NCBI GenBank assembly: GCA_013176395.1
Contig: JABMLP010000012.1
Coordinates: forward strand, 1,674,001 to 1,738,000
Direction: 5' to 3'
DNA from: Venturia oleaginea
Lineage: Eukaryota > Ascomycota > Dothideomycetes > Venturiales > Venturiaceae
Length of the DNA stretch: 64,000 nt
Part shown: positions 1 through 10,370 of the stretch, in pieces
How the letters are laid out: the number at the start of each line of letters is the position of its first letter
Numbering within the stretch: the first letter of the stretch is position 1
The notes under the pieces: model-generated
Databases searched by the model: none
The model's input: the letters and a program-made list of their open reading frames with translations, nothing else
What the model was told of the DNA's origin: nothing
Position numbers and translations under genes: made by a program

Positions 1-157
1 GTACTTCTTTTCTTCCTCCCAGCCTCCACACTTCTTCCTTCCTTCCCGTCAATGTGACGCGCTCAAATAGAATCAACGCCGTGGCTTCGGACTCAAAAGT
101 GATGATACAAGGACGTCAGAGGGCCAGGATACCTGCCACCAACAGAGACCATAAGCA

Positions 158-325
158 TGTTGGAAGGAGTATCCTCATGCTATTGCCTCCACCTGCGCCA
201 GCGTGGCTACTCTCTGTCACTGGAGTTTGTTTACTGCCAAATTGGGCTTAGTGTATTACTATATAGCTGAGATCCTCCGGATCTCACCCTCAATACACTT
301 GTTACTCAACTTTCATACTTCAACA
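158..325. mobile_element. Solo LTR of a copia-like retrotransposon
   Basis: A 168-bp element starts TGTTGGAAG and ends CTTCAACA, which are inverted copies of each other apart from one extra G, giving the TG...CA ends typical of LTRs. It is flanked on both sides by the identical pentanucleotide AAGCA (153-157 and 326-330), the 5-bp target duplication expected of an integrase. Near its right end is a perfect 8-bp hairpin (TGAGATCC, loop TCC, GGATCTCA; 268-286). No coding part of a retrotransposon lies beside it, so it is best read as a solo LTR left by LTR-LTR recombination. The short length suits Ty1/copia more than gypsy, but this is inference. Confidence 0.85.
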
Positions 326-330
326 AAGCA

Positions 331-796
331 GGACTTCGGCCAGAGTTTCTAGCTGATCATAGGGATTATCCCGAGCTAGCTATAGGTACCCGGTATTTTC
401 TTTGTTGCCGACTACTAATGTTCCAAGTGTATTTAAGTGTAACGAATGAGGTTGAGCGAGTCACAGGCCAAGAATGAGCAAGAAAGCGCGTTTTATTGAC
501 TTTGATTGCACATGAGAGGACCTTCGGAAACCAATCGGGCTCTGAAATTTCCCAGGCAACATTTGTTTCCCATATTGCCTGATAATCATCGCCATCATTG
601 TCGTATTGAGAGTGATACAGGATAGTTGGGTCTCTTGCTGACGGATATCAGTTGACCAGACCAACTGCGATCCCTTTGTCCAAAGCACAATGAAGTTTCA
701 GCATTCCCAGCACGTAATTCACCAAATCACGTCAAATTGGACATCACGACTTTACATATCATGATATATCAAAAGAAGAAGTCTCGATTTCATCGA
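331..796. other. Intergenic, no gene seen
   Basis: This stretch downstream of the AA9 gene (which runs on the minus strand) holds only short reading frames without recognisable protein features. It presumably includes the 3' untranslated region of the AA9 gene. Confidence 0.5.
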
Positions 797-2159
797 CTAT
801 GTCCACCATCCTTTCTTTGATGACCCAAGGACGACTTTTAATTTTTCATTTAGTGAAGGAAAGAGGTTTAGTGAAGGAAAGAAGTTGCAGAAAAATCCGC
901 TACAAGGAGGCTTTTCAGCCTTCGGCTTGGGCTGTTCTGGCTGCACTGGCTTCGGTGGAATTGGAACTGCTGGCTGCACTGGCTTCGGTGGAATTGGAGC
1001 TGCTGGCTGCACAGGTTTCGGTGGAATTGGGGCTGCTGGCTGCTCTGCTTTCGGTGGAATCGGAAATGCTGGCTGCACAGGTTTCGGTGGAATTGGAGCT
1101 GCTGGCTGCTCTGCTTTCGGTGGAATTGGAGCTGCTGGCTGCTCTGCTTTCGGTGGAATCGGAAATGCTGGCTGCACAGGTTTCGGTGGACTTGGAGCTG
1201 GCTGCGACTTGGCGACAGATTCTGTCTGATCTTCGGAATTCGGGGTCGCTTTGGCAGACTCTGGCTTCGTTTTCGGTACTGCGTTCACAGGCGGTGCTGC
1301 TTCTTCAGAAGCTCCCTTCATCGATGATCCAGGGACCCAGACTTCGGGACCAGGAGGTACATCATATACGACCTTCCCAAGACTTCCCTTGTTTTGATAA
1401 ATATCGATCAAGATACCTGGATCGGTGTCTTTGTACGCCCCCGGGAAAGATACACCTTTGGGCAGAACTTCAGTTCCGCTCCCAGAGACGTTAACTTGGT
1501 AGCAGGACATGTAGAATTGTGCTCCATTCTTTCGTGCAGCAGAATGAAGAGCTATGGCCTCGGCGCGGATGAGGTAGTTCCCTGCCTTGAGTGAAGGAGG
1601 AACGATGAATGATTTTTTGCCGCAGCCCCAGTTGAGTTTTTCCTGTTGCATGTTAGAGATTGGTCCCTGAATTTTAAGAAAGGGAAATTACGAACAGTCC
1701 CCCATGATGCATCAGTCCCAGCATAAGAATCCTCAGCAATTTTCACCCAGGAACAATCGCCCGTTGCGGTTTTGGCGTCTGGGACTGAACACATGCTGCC
1801 ACTTGGTTAGATGAATCGATGTATCACGACATGACGTGAACGTACTAGATCATAACCGGTCCGAAATGTCTTCCCCCAATACCCTCGCTACTACACATCC
1901 TATCATCAGTCTGATGCATCTCAACAGTCAAATTGGCACCAGCCGGTACGTCGCAAAGACCAGCCATGCCCACAGATCCACCAGCGTTACATCGCATATC
2001 CGGAGACAAGACGTTTTCAACCGGTGAATTCGATCTGGGCAGCCGCACACAAGATTTTGCTTGATCTACGCCATCAATCCACAGCTCTTGGAATGTAGCA
2101 TGTCCAACGACCAGCGTGGTGGACAAGATGAAAGAGGTAAGGACTGTGTGGAACAACAT
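797..2159 (-). CDS. AA9 lytic polysaccharide monooxygenase with proline-rich repeat tail
   Basis: Secreted copper enzyme of family AA9 (formerly GH61), which oxidatively cleaves cellulose and related glucans. Three exons (2159-1846, 1795-1696, 1642-797; introns 50 and 53 nt) encode 419 aa. A signal peptide of about 19 residues leaves an N-terminal histidine (His20), the first ligand of the copper histidine brace; the second is His98 in GRHFGPV. The family motif ALHSA (His171) and the Q-x-Y pair (Gln180, Tyr182, the axial tyrosine) are present. The catalytic domain ends near residue 243. The C-terminus is not a CBM1: it is a Pro/Lys/Gln-rich tail with about eight 11-residue repeats (residues 291-376, consensus PKPVQPAAPIP), then a short Cys-containing end (CSGFFC) and GWWT. 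The second intron was chosen because a nearer acceptor would give a 29-nt intron; the 53-nt one restores the conserved WGT-x-KLN region. Confidence 0.93.
929..1186 (-). repeat. In-frame 33-bp tandem repeats in the AA9 tail
   Basis: About eight copies of a 33-bp unit encode 11-aa repeats alternating between PKPVQPAxPIP and PKAEQPAAPIP. Copies differ mainly by single substitutions (A/F/V at one site), so the array is recent or kept uniform. Such arrays change copy number by slippage or unequal exchange; the multiple of three keeps the reading frame. Confidence 0.9.
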
Positions 2160-4291
2160 AATTCATAGGCTCATAATACGTCAAAAAAATTCAAGAAAGA
2201 GCAGCAATGAAGGAAGGTTCAATCGACCCTATTGCTGCTGGGGAGCTACTGATGGTGGAAGAAGTTGAGGTGGAGCCCACACGACTCTTGTAGAGAAACA
2301 ATCGGAAGCAATTTCGTTTGTCTCATAACGATCCTCCAGCTGGCATCTTTGGCGACGGGCTGTCAGGCAAAACCTCAATCGTCAAGACTGAGAGAATAGA
2401 GCCCTGGCCATCTTAATTTATTCCAGACATGTAGTGGATCATAGATGCGTGGTCGATCATTGTACCTGTGATCGCCTTCGCTTCCCATCCTGTGTCCCCG
2501 CTTCCCAGCCAATCAGGCATTGAGGAATAGAGTCGGAGCTGGGATGTGTCGTTTTTGGGAGATTTTTCCGGAATAGGAAGGATCATCTAGACCCGATGTG
2601 ACCCGGTGGGACGGTTCTTGGCACTCACATCAAATTTCCTTCAGTTGATTTTCATGATAAGATCATATAATGATTCATTGTTGTATGACATCGGTCGTGG
2701 TCCATGTTGTTTCCATGGCCAGCAAGTGAGCTCCGGACGTTTTAAAACACTGTATCCGGCCAAAATAACGTTGAATTCGATCCCGGTCTTGGTACATGCG
2801 TAAGCTTCTCTTCTACAGATATCTGAACAAATCCTCGGTTTCACCATATCGGAATATATGGAATATTCTCTTCTCGCAATTCTCTTTCTGGAAGGTCGAC
2901 ATCTTGTTTATTTTTCCGACATATGGGAGAAGACGGGATTGTGAAAAGACCCACCGAATAACGTTCTTTTGGCCGGTTACCACCATAGCTGTGAATACCA
3001 GGTTCGATATATTGTGTCTTGCCAGTTCTGAACCTCCGCCTCGTCTCTATCCTATTGGTAAATGAGTGTGTTCAAAGGGAGGAGTTGTCTTAGCAACGTT
3101 TTGCCTTCTCGTGATCGTCCTACCAGGAATGAGCCTGTTGATAACGGGCCGTGGGATACCCGAGATCACCAACAGCGGACGACCTGAAAACCATATGGTG
3201 CTCGAGCCATCGATATCTGGGAGATCCGTTGAGCCATCGCTACGATCGGAGCAAAGAGGGGTAGTTGTGACCTTCGCAGCTCCGCTACTCCGTATATTAG
3301 ACCTGGAGATATTCCCCTCTTTCACTCGAATATCATGAATCACATGTAACTGCTAGGATTATCGGAGAGGCAGCTGCAAAATTAGGACGTTCAAATGGGA
3401 AAAAGGGAGCGCCTACGTCCGACGTCAAAAGTCCAAGGGCAATGGCTACTCCATCGATATAATCTTCTCAAAAGCAAGGGGGGCTCGAACAACTTTCCAG
3501 ACAAGTCCATCTTTTAGATGTGATTCCAGTAGACTGCCCGCTTTGCCGGTATTGAATATGACCATGGTATCAGCACCTTCTGTACATAGTACCTCGTACC
3601 AAGCGAGGTCGAATTCTGTACAAGCGAATGACGTACTGTAGATTCACCGTCGAGTTGTATACCCAACCGGAATGTATTCAGCCTCACCACGGACGTCTTT
3701 TGTACCGTAGATAACGGCCAAAGGCGAACACCAGCGCGGCTCAGACGCATCGACAGATTTTGTATGAAAGACAGCCAGAAGGCCCCACTCCATTTATTCC
3801 TTCATACAAAATACGGTCGTGCTCGACGTTCACATGCCCCACCTCAACCCTTGCGGGTGTTTGAGTTTGGCCGTTGTCTACTGTTGGTCTCAGGCATTTT
3901 TGATTGTCAAACAGCCCCAGCCTTGTCAACCTTACCTCGCATCCGCCTTACAGCAAAAGTTTTCTTGCGAATCCTTACGACAATCACGGTACTGTAGGCC
4001 CGATAGACATGTGTAATAATCCCTGATGCCACAGTACGGTATGGGCTTCTGAACCTCTCATACAAAAAACGTCTAAGCGCCAATCTTCACACGTGTGCAA
4101 CTTGACACGGAATCTACGGTATAGTTGACTTACAAGTATTGTCCAAGCTTTGATTGCGTCGTAATAGGCAGCAAGGTTGGGTAAATCAAATCCTCTTAAA
4201 AACCATTGGTCAGAAATTCGACAAGGCTTGGCGAGATTGTGATTCTCAAGCGCTATCCTCGACACATCGGAGTTTCCAATAACAAAAAAGA
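2160..4291. other. 2.1-kb intergenic region without recognisable gene
   Basis: Upstream of the AA9 gene and downstream of the mannanase gene. All reading frames here are short and overlap on both strands without domain-like features. One small imperfect inverted repeat is visible: ATTTTGTATGAA at 3757-3768 against its complement at 3801-3812. The left end should carry the AA9 promoter. The rest may be decayed mobile DNA, but I see no diagnostic ends. Confidence 0.4.
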
Positions 4292-5540
4292 CTAAACCTT
4301 CGCCTTAACTTCAGTCCCGTGCTCGACGACCATGCACTTCCAGTTCGTGTCGCCGGGATACACTGTATTTCCATCATCATGCGACTTCCCGTAACTCAGC
4401 GTCTCACCAGCCTGCCAATACAGGTCCCCGGCCATTCCTTCCATTCCAAGAGAGGCTTTTTGCCATGGTCGAACCTTGCTACACTTCGCGGTGTCCTTGA
4501 CACCATACTCTTCGAACAAACATGGTTTCTTTGCCGCAACACAGGCTTTAGCATGGGCTTGAGCCCAAGGAGTGCCAGACTCTGCGGTGATCGACCCTAT
4601 TGGCTTGGATTAATAGGGCACACATAATGGGGAAGGAGGAAGACAAACATGACTCAGGGTACAGATGGAGGGTTCCAAAGTCGAGATCAGGGATGGCGAG
4701 GTTTTTCACGAAATCAACGCCTTCTCCATAGGAATAGGGGTATGTCGTCCCATCCTTAGGTAAGCCGAATCCCTCATCTCCCATCGCTACAAGATGATTC
4801 TTGTCAAGGCTTTTGATGAATTGACTTGTCTTCGTCGCCCAAGTGGTGACAGTGCTGGTTGGGCATCCATTGCATCTGGGCTCGTTGGCTAATTCCCATC
4901 CTAGGATTGCAGTGGAATTCGTGTAGCGAGACACTACCGCTTTGATGTATGTCTGGTACTGCGTTTGGGCAGCTGCTGAGTTGTACCACGCGGAGTTATT
5001 GTTGTTTCCAACGTTCAGATTGTAGTACTTTGCGTAAGCGGGCATACCGCCATAATCACTCCAGTTGTTGACGAACGGAATGATCAACTTGATTCCACGT
5101 TTGGCTGCGGAGGCTACTACATAGTCAAGCCGTTGAAGACCATCTGCTCCGGTGTTGATAACTGGCTGTGCTCCCGGGACGAATGATTGGAACCAAGGAG
5201 TACCTGAGCAGACATGGTCAGATGTTGAAGCCCAAACGGGAAGGTAATATAATATACCTTTTGAGGGAATCGCGGTGACCTCGTTGAAGCCCCAGGTTCT
5301 CACGATCTTCATCCCAGCCGCTGCGATGTGGTCGAATGTAAGATCGATATCGGCGTTATTCATTAGAAATGGGATCCAATAACCATTGGTACCAGCCCAA
5401 TATTTGGCAACGCCATCGATCTCGAATCTCAGTCCACTAGTGACCTTGGTGAAAGAGTCCGTTGTGGCCACGGTAGCTCCTGCTGGCGTACAGAAAGAAA
5501 CAGAAACGGCGAGAACCGTGGAGAGAATGGACGGTCGCAT
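4292..5540 (-). CDS. Secreted GH5 subfamily 7 endo-beta-1,4-mannanase
   Basis: Hydrolyses internal beta-1,4-mannosidic bonds of plant mannans. Exons 5540-5258, 5203-4649 and 4596-4292 (introns 54 and 52 nt) give 380 aa. A signal peptide ([17 protein letters not shown]...) is followed by one GH5 barrel closely resembling fungal Man5A enzymes, with motifs [30 protein letters not shown] and [13 protein letters not shown]. The acid/base glutamate is Glu202 in [12 protein letters not shown]; the nucleophile lies in CLFEEYG (about residues 305-311). The first intron length is a multiple of three, so it reads through as an 18-codon insertion if missed; removing it restores KGTPWFQSF. The second intron uses the acceptor AATAG, giving YPESW; a nearer acceptor would create a stop codon. 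No CBM1 follows the catalytic domain. Confidence 0.93.
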
Positions 5541-5696
5541 CGCGAATGAACGAATGAGTGGATGAATGCAATCACTGATAGTTAATGAAAGGAATGGAAT
5601 GCAGGACCAATAAAAGAGTGTCGGTGTTTTGAGGCCACTGGCAGAGACTGGAATATGGGCCGTGAAAAGGGACTAATGATCAAACAATTATTATAA

Positions 5697-5702
5697 CCGG
5701 GG
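5697..5702. promoter_or_regulatory. Candidate CreA (SYGGRG) site upstream of the mannanase
   Basis: CCGGGG fits the catabolite-repressor consensus SYGGRG and lies about 160 bp upstream of the mannanase start. The motif is short and expected often by chance, so only the position, in front of a typically glucose-repressed gene, gives it some weight. Confidence 0.25.
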
Positions 5703-5980
5703 AAGGGTATTGGCCCATGTCGGGGTAAAATAGTCCGGAAACTGGGTTGTTTGTTTCAGGAAGATTAAGACAGCCAGAACTTCCAGACGGTATTATACCG
5801 CGTCGCGTAAGCTATCCATCTCTTGTATAATAAGCCAGATATTTTACGAAATCGATTGCATGGCAGGCGACCGTTGGAGAGCACGTGAGACATTTTTCTT
5901 TTGTCTGCTCACTTCAGGGATCGCGGCACATAAGTTTTAGGCCACATCTTACAATTGTCCAAAAGAACTCACAACTCTGT

Positions 5981-6064
5981 GCCCTTATAGCACAGTGGTA
6001 GTGCGCGTCACTAGTATCGGCCCAAGATATGACGAGGTCCTCTGTTCGATCCAGAGTAAGGGCA
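5981..6064 (+). tRNA. tRNA-Thr(AGT) with a 12-nt intron
   Basis: All arms pair: acceptor GCCCTTA with TAAGGGC (7 of 7), D stem GCAC/GTGC, anticodon stem CGTCA/TGACG, T stem CTCTG/CAGAG with loop TTCGATC. The anticodon loop is CT-AGT-A...A with anticodon AGT at 6013-6015. A 12-nt intron (6017-6028) follows position 37, the standard place for nuclear tRNA introns. The discriminator base is A at 6064. Confidence 0.93.
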
Positions 6065-6793
6065 AATCTTTTTGTTTTTGATGCCAGATTGGACATCCCC
6101 GTTGGCGCGGCTAGAGGATGGAGAAGTGAACTATTTTTTGGGATCCGAGTGCAACGAATGCTAGAAAATAGAGGATGTCCCGTCCTCAAAGCAGATACGG
6201 ATGGTGAGGATTGAAATCTGTGAGGACCTGGAAAGGTAACGCGATGTTTCGATGGGAAGCGACAACCGCACGAGGGCCTCTGAATTTGACCTTAGCAAAC
6301 TTTGCATTGCATGAAGGAAGGAGAATGGAATCAATTATGATTCAGTGGCAAGCCAGCTGGTGGGAAAAGACAGCGATATTGGCCGCCCAGTCGACAGATG
6401 ATGCCCCATCTGCGACTGAAAGGAGACACTTTCGTGGAATCATTCCAGTTCTTCTCACTTTTTGGGCCACCCGACGAAAAGTGTCGGTCCAGTTATCTGA
6501 AACTTTATGTCTATCACGAGTTTCCGCAAGTCTTTATCACATATCATTTATCTAAAGAAATGTGTCAGATTTGACAGAGCGAGGAATTGATAGACTTACA
6601 TCTCATCCCGTCTCGAAAGTCTGCGCTTCTTTCTCCGCCCCAAGCTTAACTCGAGGAGGGAAGAAGTCTACAGAGTACATTTGGTAAGGCTACCGTACCG
6701 TCAAAGATCTGCATATTTCCTGCATCTGGCATCGTGTGAACAGAGTCGCCCGACATATGACTCGTGAGACGCGCTCGTCCTTCCTATCACCAT
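6065..6793. other. Intergenic, no gene seen
   Basis: Between tRNA-Thr and the 3' end of the peptidyl-tRNA hydrolase gene. One open frame of 114 codons (6211-6555, +) has no recognisable feature and is regarded as chance. Confidence 0.45.
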
Positions 6794-7511
6794 TTACAAC
6801 AACTTCAAATGCTTCGTAACCTGGTCAACAACACTTCTCGGCGCTGGGCCAATACCCAAAACAGTAGCACTATTTGCAGCAATTTGCGTCCTTCCAGCAT
6901 CGTGTATGATTCTGGCGCACAATCCCAAACTCATGGCTTGAGCCTGAAGCATCATAAGCTCGTCCTCGCTCTTGACTTGGACTGCAATTTTTGCTTGACC
7001 AGTGCTTTCCCAGCGGTTTAGTAGAGAGCGTTTGTTGTTGCGACGGGACTTGGAGGTAGCACCTTCGGCTTTTAAGAGGGTTTTGTAGCAGGCGAGTGTT
7101 GCGTGGGAGGCTTGGGCTGCGATTTTACCTGCAGTCATCGTGCTGTTAGCAAACTAACCTGAGAATGACGAACTGGACTTACGATATACCTTTCGTCATG
7201 CCCAAATCCGTCCGAACGACCAGGACAAGCTTGCATTCTTCATTCATGCCCGGGAAGTCTGCGAGCTCTCCTCGGTCTTCCTCTTCCCAGTCCGAGTCAG
7301 TGGCAACTGGCTCTGGCTCCTTACTTTCCCTTGTTATCTTCGCTGGGGCTGCTGGTTTCGCAGCTGTTTCCTTGCGTTCTGATGCTGGAGTTGGCTTAGA
7401 GTCTGGCGTAATCGATGTGGAGAGACGGCCTGCGAGAAATCCTCCTATTGTGCCAACCAGGAGGAGGGCAAGGGTAGCCCTATACTCTTGAGCATGGGGT
7501 ATCAAGGACAT
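6794..7511 (-). CDS. PTH2: Peptidyl-tRNA hydrolase 2 (Pth2 family), membrane-anchored
   Basis: Releases tRNA from peptidyl-tRNA that has dropped off ribosomes. Exons 7511-7190 and 7128-6794 (intron 61 nt, splitting the glycine codon of TKG|KIAAQ) encode 218 aa. Residues about 12-30 are hydrophobic (TLALLLVGTIGGFLAGRL), a likely outer mitochondrial membrane anchor as in yeast Pth2. An acidic, Pro/Ala-rich linker follows. The Pth2 domain covers about 93-218, with KLVLVVRTDLGMTKGKIAAQ, the conserved active-site His116 in ASHATLACYK, and the signature DAGRTQIAANSATVLGIGP ending in HLKLL. The start at 7511 puts the hydrophobic segment at the N-terminus; an in-frame ATG lies 43 codons upstream but would hide it. 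Confidence 0.92.
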
Positions 7512-7803
7512 CTTTGTAGTGGCAGCGTTTGTAGAGAGGAGAGCGATGTTTGGTGACGCGTTTTCGGCCACAATCAAGACCAAATTCTGCGCGATTGAAT
7601 TTGCCTCGCTGAAGATTTGGAGGACTCCTGAGATTCTCAAGGAAAAGACTATGATTTCACAATGGCTTTCTTCGGTTCAGGAAGCAGTATTCATGGAACT
7701 GAATGAATGCGAAAATCCGCGCGCTTAGGTTATTAAGCGATCAGACTCGATCCAAATGTGCAACTCAATTCTACGTCTCCGTTGCCCGCTCCACATCATC
7801 GCA
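7512..7803. promoter_or_regulatory. Shared divergent promoter of PTH2 and bL28m
   Basis: 292 bp separate the two divergent start codons, so both promoters must lie here. No convincing TATA element is seen. Confidence 0.5.
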
Positions 7804-8380
7804 ATGGCCCTCCGACCCTCGTTGTTCCGCTCTCCAAGGCTGACATGCCTCTCTCCTCTCGCAAAACACTTCTCAACAACCCCCATAGCTGCCGCAAAAT
7901 CCTCAAAACAACGCCTCAAAGCCGACCACGCCGATATCCCAGAATATCCCTACGGCCCCTCCCTCTGGTACAAACAATCCAACTTCGGTCTTTACGGCGG
8001 CCAAAAAATCCGCTCTGGCAACAACGTCTCCAAAGACTCGGAAACAAAAACCCGCAGAAAATGGAGGCCCAACGTCCACAATCGCTCTCTATACTCACGC
8101 TCTGGGCGAATTCATAAAAATCAAGGTCACGACGAGGGTATTGAGGACGATTGATAAGAGTGGTGGGTTGGATGAGTATTTGATCAAGGATAAGGCGGGT
8201 AGGATAAAAGAGTTAGGGATGAAGGGCTGGGAGTTGAGGTGGAGGGTTATGAATACTCGGTGGTGGAGGAATAGGTTTCAGACAGAACTGACGAATATGG
8301 GGATGGCGCCTTTGATTGGTGAGATTAATCAAATGAAGGGAGCGGTTTTAGGAAAGCTACCGACTTCAAATACAGCATGA
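7804..8380 (+). CDS. Mitochondrial ribosomal protein bL28m, with apparent frameshift
   Basis: Component of the mitochondrial large ribosomal subunit (yeast Mrpl24 type). An N-terminal presequence (MALRPSLFRSPRL..., ending near FSTTP) precedes the family's conserved stretches YPYGPSLWYKQSNFGLYGG and KTRRKWRPNVHNRSLYS, followed by IKVTTRVLRTIDKSGGLDEYL and RIKELGMKGWELRWRVM. The first part is in the frame of 7804; from about 8099 (ALGEFIKIKV...) the family match continues in the +1 frame to the stop at 8378-8380. So one extra base lies between about 8086 and 8099. A GT...AG pair (8074 to about 8125) could restore the frame but would delete the conserved RSLYS...EFIKIK segment. Frame-corrected length is about 191 aa. 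Sequencing or assembly error, a true mutation, or recoding are all possible. Confidence 0.85.
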
Positions 8381-9121
8381 TCATGAAAGAGTAGGGACGA
8401 TGAGAAATTGGTGAAATCCATTCAGTTCTGTGTATCATATTGTGGGCATGGGCAGGCATGTAGAGTCCTATTGGAGGAGATGACTGAAAGAGCTATGACT
8501 TGAACAGATGCCTGGAAATCCGGCCATGCCTATTGCAACTGATATGCTGGGCCTATAGTGTACTTCTTTCTCGGTGGCCATAATTAGTGGGTCACTTTCA
8601 ATTTCACTACGATATCGATGGATTCCCTGCAAGTGGTATCCGTTTCATCGCTAGAGAATTATCCACTTCGATCAGTATGGGAGCTTCATCCTAAGACATA
8701 TCTTCCACCTCCAGTAAGGGTGACAAAGGGAATTCCCGCTGTGCTGATACGAGAAAATTTACTTAGAGCCTCACAACTCATGCCGTTGCAGTATCCCACA
8801 TTCAAATTCTTGTCCCAAGGCAGTTTCGGAAAACAACGAGTTGACAATACATGCCATGGCTGCAATCCCACCAAACTTTCGAAGTCGTTGCTGCGGGCAA
8901 GAAAGCTTCGCTGCATAAAACCTCCATAGCCCACACCTTACCCCTAGCCGCTCTACCTTCTCTATCATCAGTGGGAGGATCGGGCTTATCCAACCTGGTA
9001 CCATCATTACCTCCATGCTTCCCGCAGCAAACAGCCTAGATTACTGGGATGTGCCTAGCGTACTGGAGTCTCGTCGCAGGATCAACGAAACAGTAGCATT
9101 TTTAAGATGTTTCCTCCTACC
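8381..9121. other. Intergenic, no gene seen
   Basis: Lies between the convergent 3' ends of bL28m and the MBL-fold gene. An open frame of 103 codons (8618-8929, +) and overlapping frames on the minus strand show nothing recognisable. Confidence 0.4.
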
Positions 9122-10370
9122 TCATAGAGTAAACTTCGTTCCCACAGTGCTAGAGGCCAATTTCCCTCCCATAACCTGCTCAATCGTGTACTTTGCTCTC
9201 CACCCAGTACAATGTCCTGGAATCAACAGCTTAGGTTCCAAAGCCATCAAATCCCCTACGGACTCATCGATCTGCTCTTGCTGGGCATCTGCGAGGTGAT
9301 ATCCACCCATCACTGCGTATAGAGGTGCTCCTTCGCCAAGTGTGAGAGCGTGCTTGGAAGCATTGACAACGCCAGCGTGGGAACATCCTGTGAATACAAC
9401 TATGCCGCGATCTAGAAAGGGTTAGCCAGGCTATAACGGGTTGGTGGGGTCAGACAGGCCTTTCAATTTACAAATCACAAATCGCTCATCCAATATCAAG
9501 GTATCTTCTTGCCATTTACCCTTTTCGCTCACAAACCTCGCTCCTCTCCTTAGTCCTGTCTCGTAAGTCGTTACCCTTGGTATCTCGCCAGAGATGAGGA
9601 ACATATCATCGAGCACGGTGTGCGTATCTGTATTCTTGGAGACAATACCTCCAGCGTCCGTGATTTCGGCAAAGGTAGGATCGGCTTCAAGAGACATTTG
9701 AAAGTCAAGCAGTGTTACTCCGCGAAAATCGGGACGATCAGGATGAAGGTCTACGATTACGTTTTCCAGATCTTTTGAAGCTTTGGCGGCATTGATGAGT
9801 TTGACGGCGCGAAGCATACCTCCTGCTATGGCATTAGACTTGATGACGAATGATGGTTCAGGAGTGAGGTACCTGAGTGATCTCTGTGCCAGTGCGACAG
9901 ATGGATCATGTCTATAGTGGAGAGATCTGTTCTCAGTCTTTTGGCGTTCAGTTCCCAAATGGCTTCCTCCGGACCTGTGTCGAAAAGTAGAGTCTTGCGT
10001 TTATCGCCTTGGACTGCCGTCTGTAGGACACCATGTCAGCATGACCGCACATGGCATCACAAAGCACAATCACGGTCAACGATTAACTTCAGGTAAGATG
10101 TTGCTTGTGGGCGAAGAAATGATTGAGGGATCACAAATCGAGACCTACAATCATCAAACTCAACCCATGAGCTCCACAACAAATCTGATCCATCCTGACT
10201 TCGTGAACAGCATGTCCGCCCCTATCCTTGGGAAGATACGGTGAGTCTTTGGCCAGATCAGCAAGATTGCCATATGCTGTCAACCCTTCCTGCGGATATT
10301 TAGAAATCGGATCGACTTCATTGTCGACGACGACGAGGATCTCAAGGGAGTCTAGGTCTACAAGGGCCAT
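9122..10370 (-). CDS. Metallo-beta-lactamase-fold hydrolase
   Basis: Member of the MBL superfamily group that includes the so-called 7,8-dihydropterin-6-methyl-(ribofuranosyl)aminobenzene-phosphate synthases; substrate unknown. Four exons: 10370-10149, 10020-9873, 9822-9472, 9411-9122 (introns 128, 50 and 60 nt), 336 aa. Metal-binding residues are visible: LLFDTGPEE, then HWHRDH (His117, His119, Asp121, His122), the later GCSHAG and GGYHL, and GHCTGWRA near the C-terminus. The third donor is uncertain. GTAAAT (9471) with a good branch site CTAAC gives FVIYRGIVVFTG; a GC donor 12 bases further downstream gives CKLKDRGIVVFTG, which looks closer to relatives. Both keep the frame. Confidence 0.88.

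Noticed and set aside
885..1229. Plus-strand glycine/cysteine-rich open frame (CTGFGGIGAAG repeats)
   Set aside because: It is the antisense of the AA9 proline-rich repeats; a 33-bp repeat without stops is open in several frames. The AA9 frame has splice sites, signal peptide and catalytic residues.
1667..1695. A 29-nt second intron in the AA9 gene
   Set aside because: Too short for fungal splicing. The next AG gives a 53-nt intron and restores the conserved WGT-x-KLN sequence.
2606..4265. Overlapping open frames of 60-100 codons on both strands
   Set aside because: No domain, signal peptide or splice pattern; numbers and lengths are as expected by chance.
8074..8125. An intron that would repair the bL28m frame
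   Set aside because: The donor GTCCAC is poor and splicing would remove a conserved core segment of the L28 fold.
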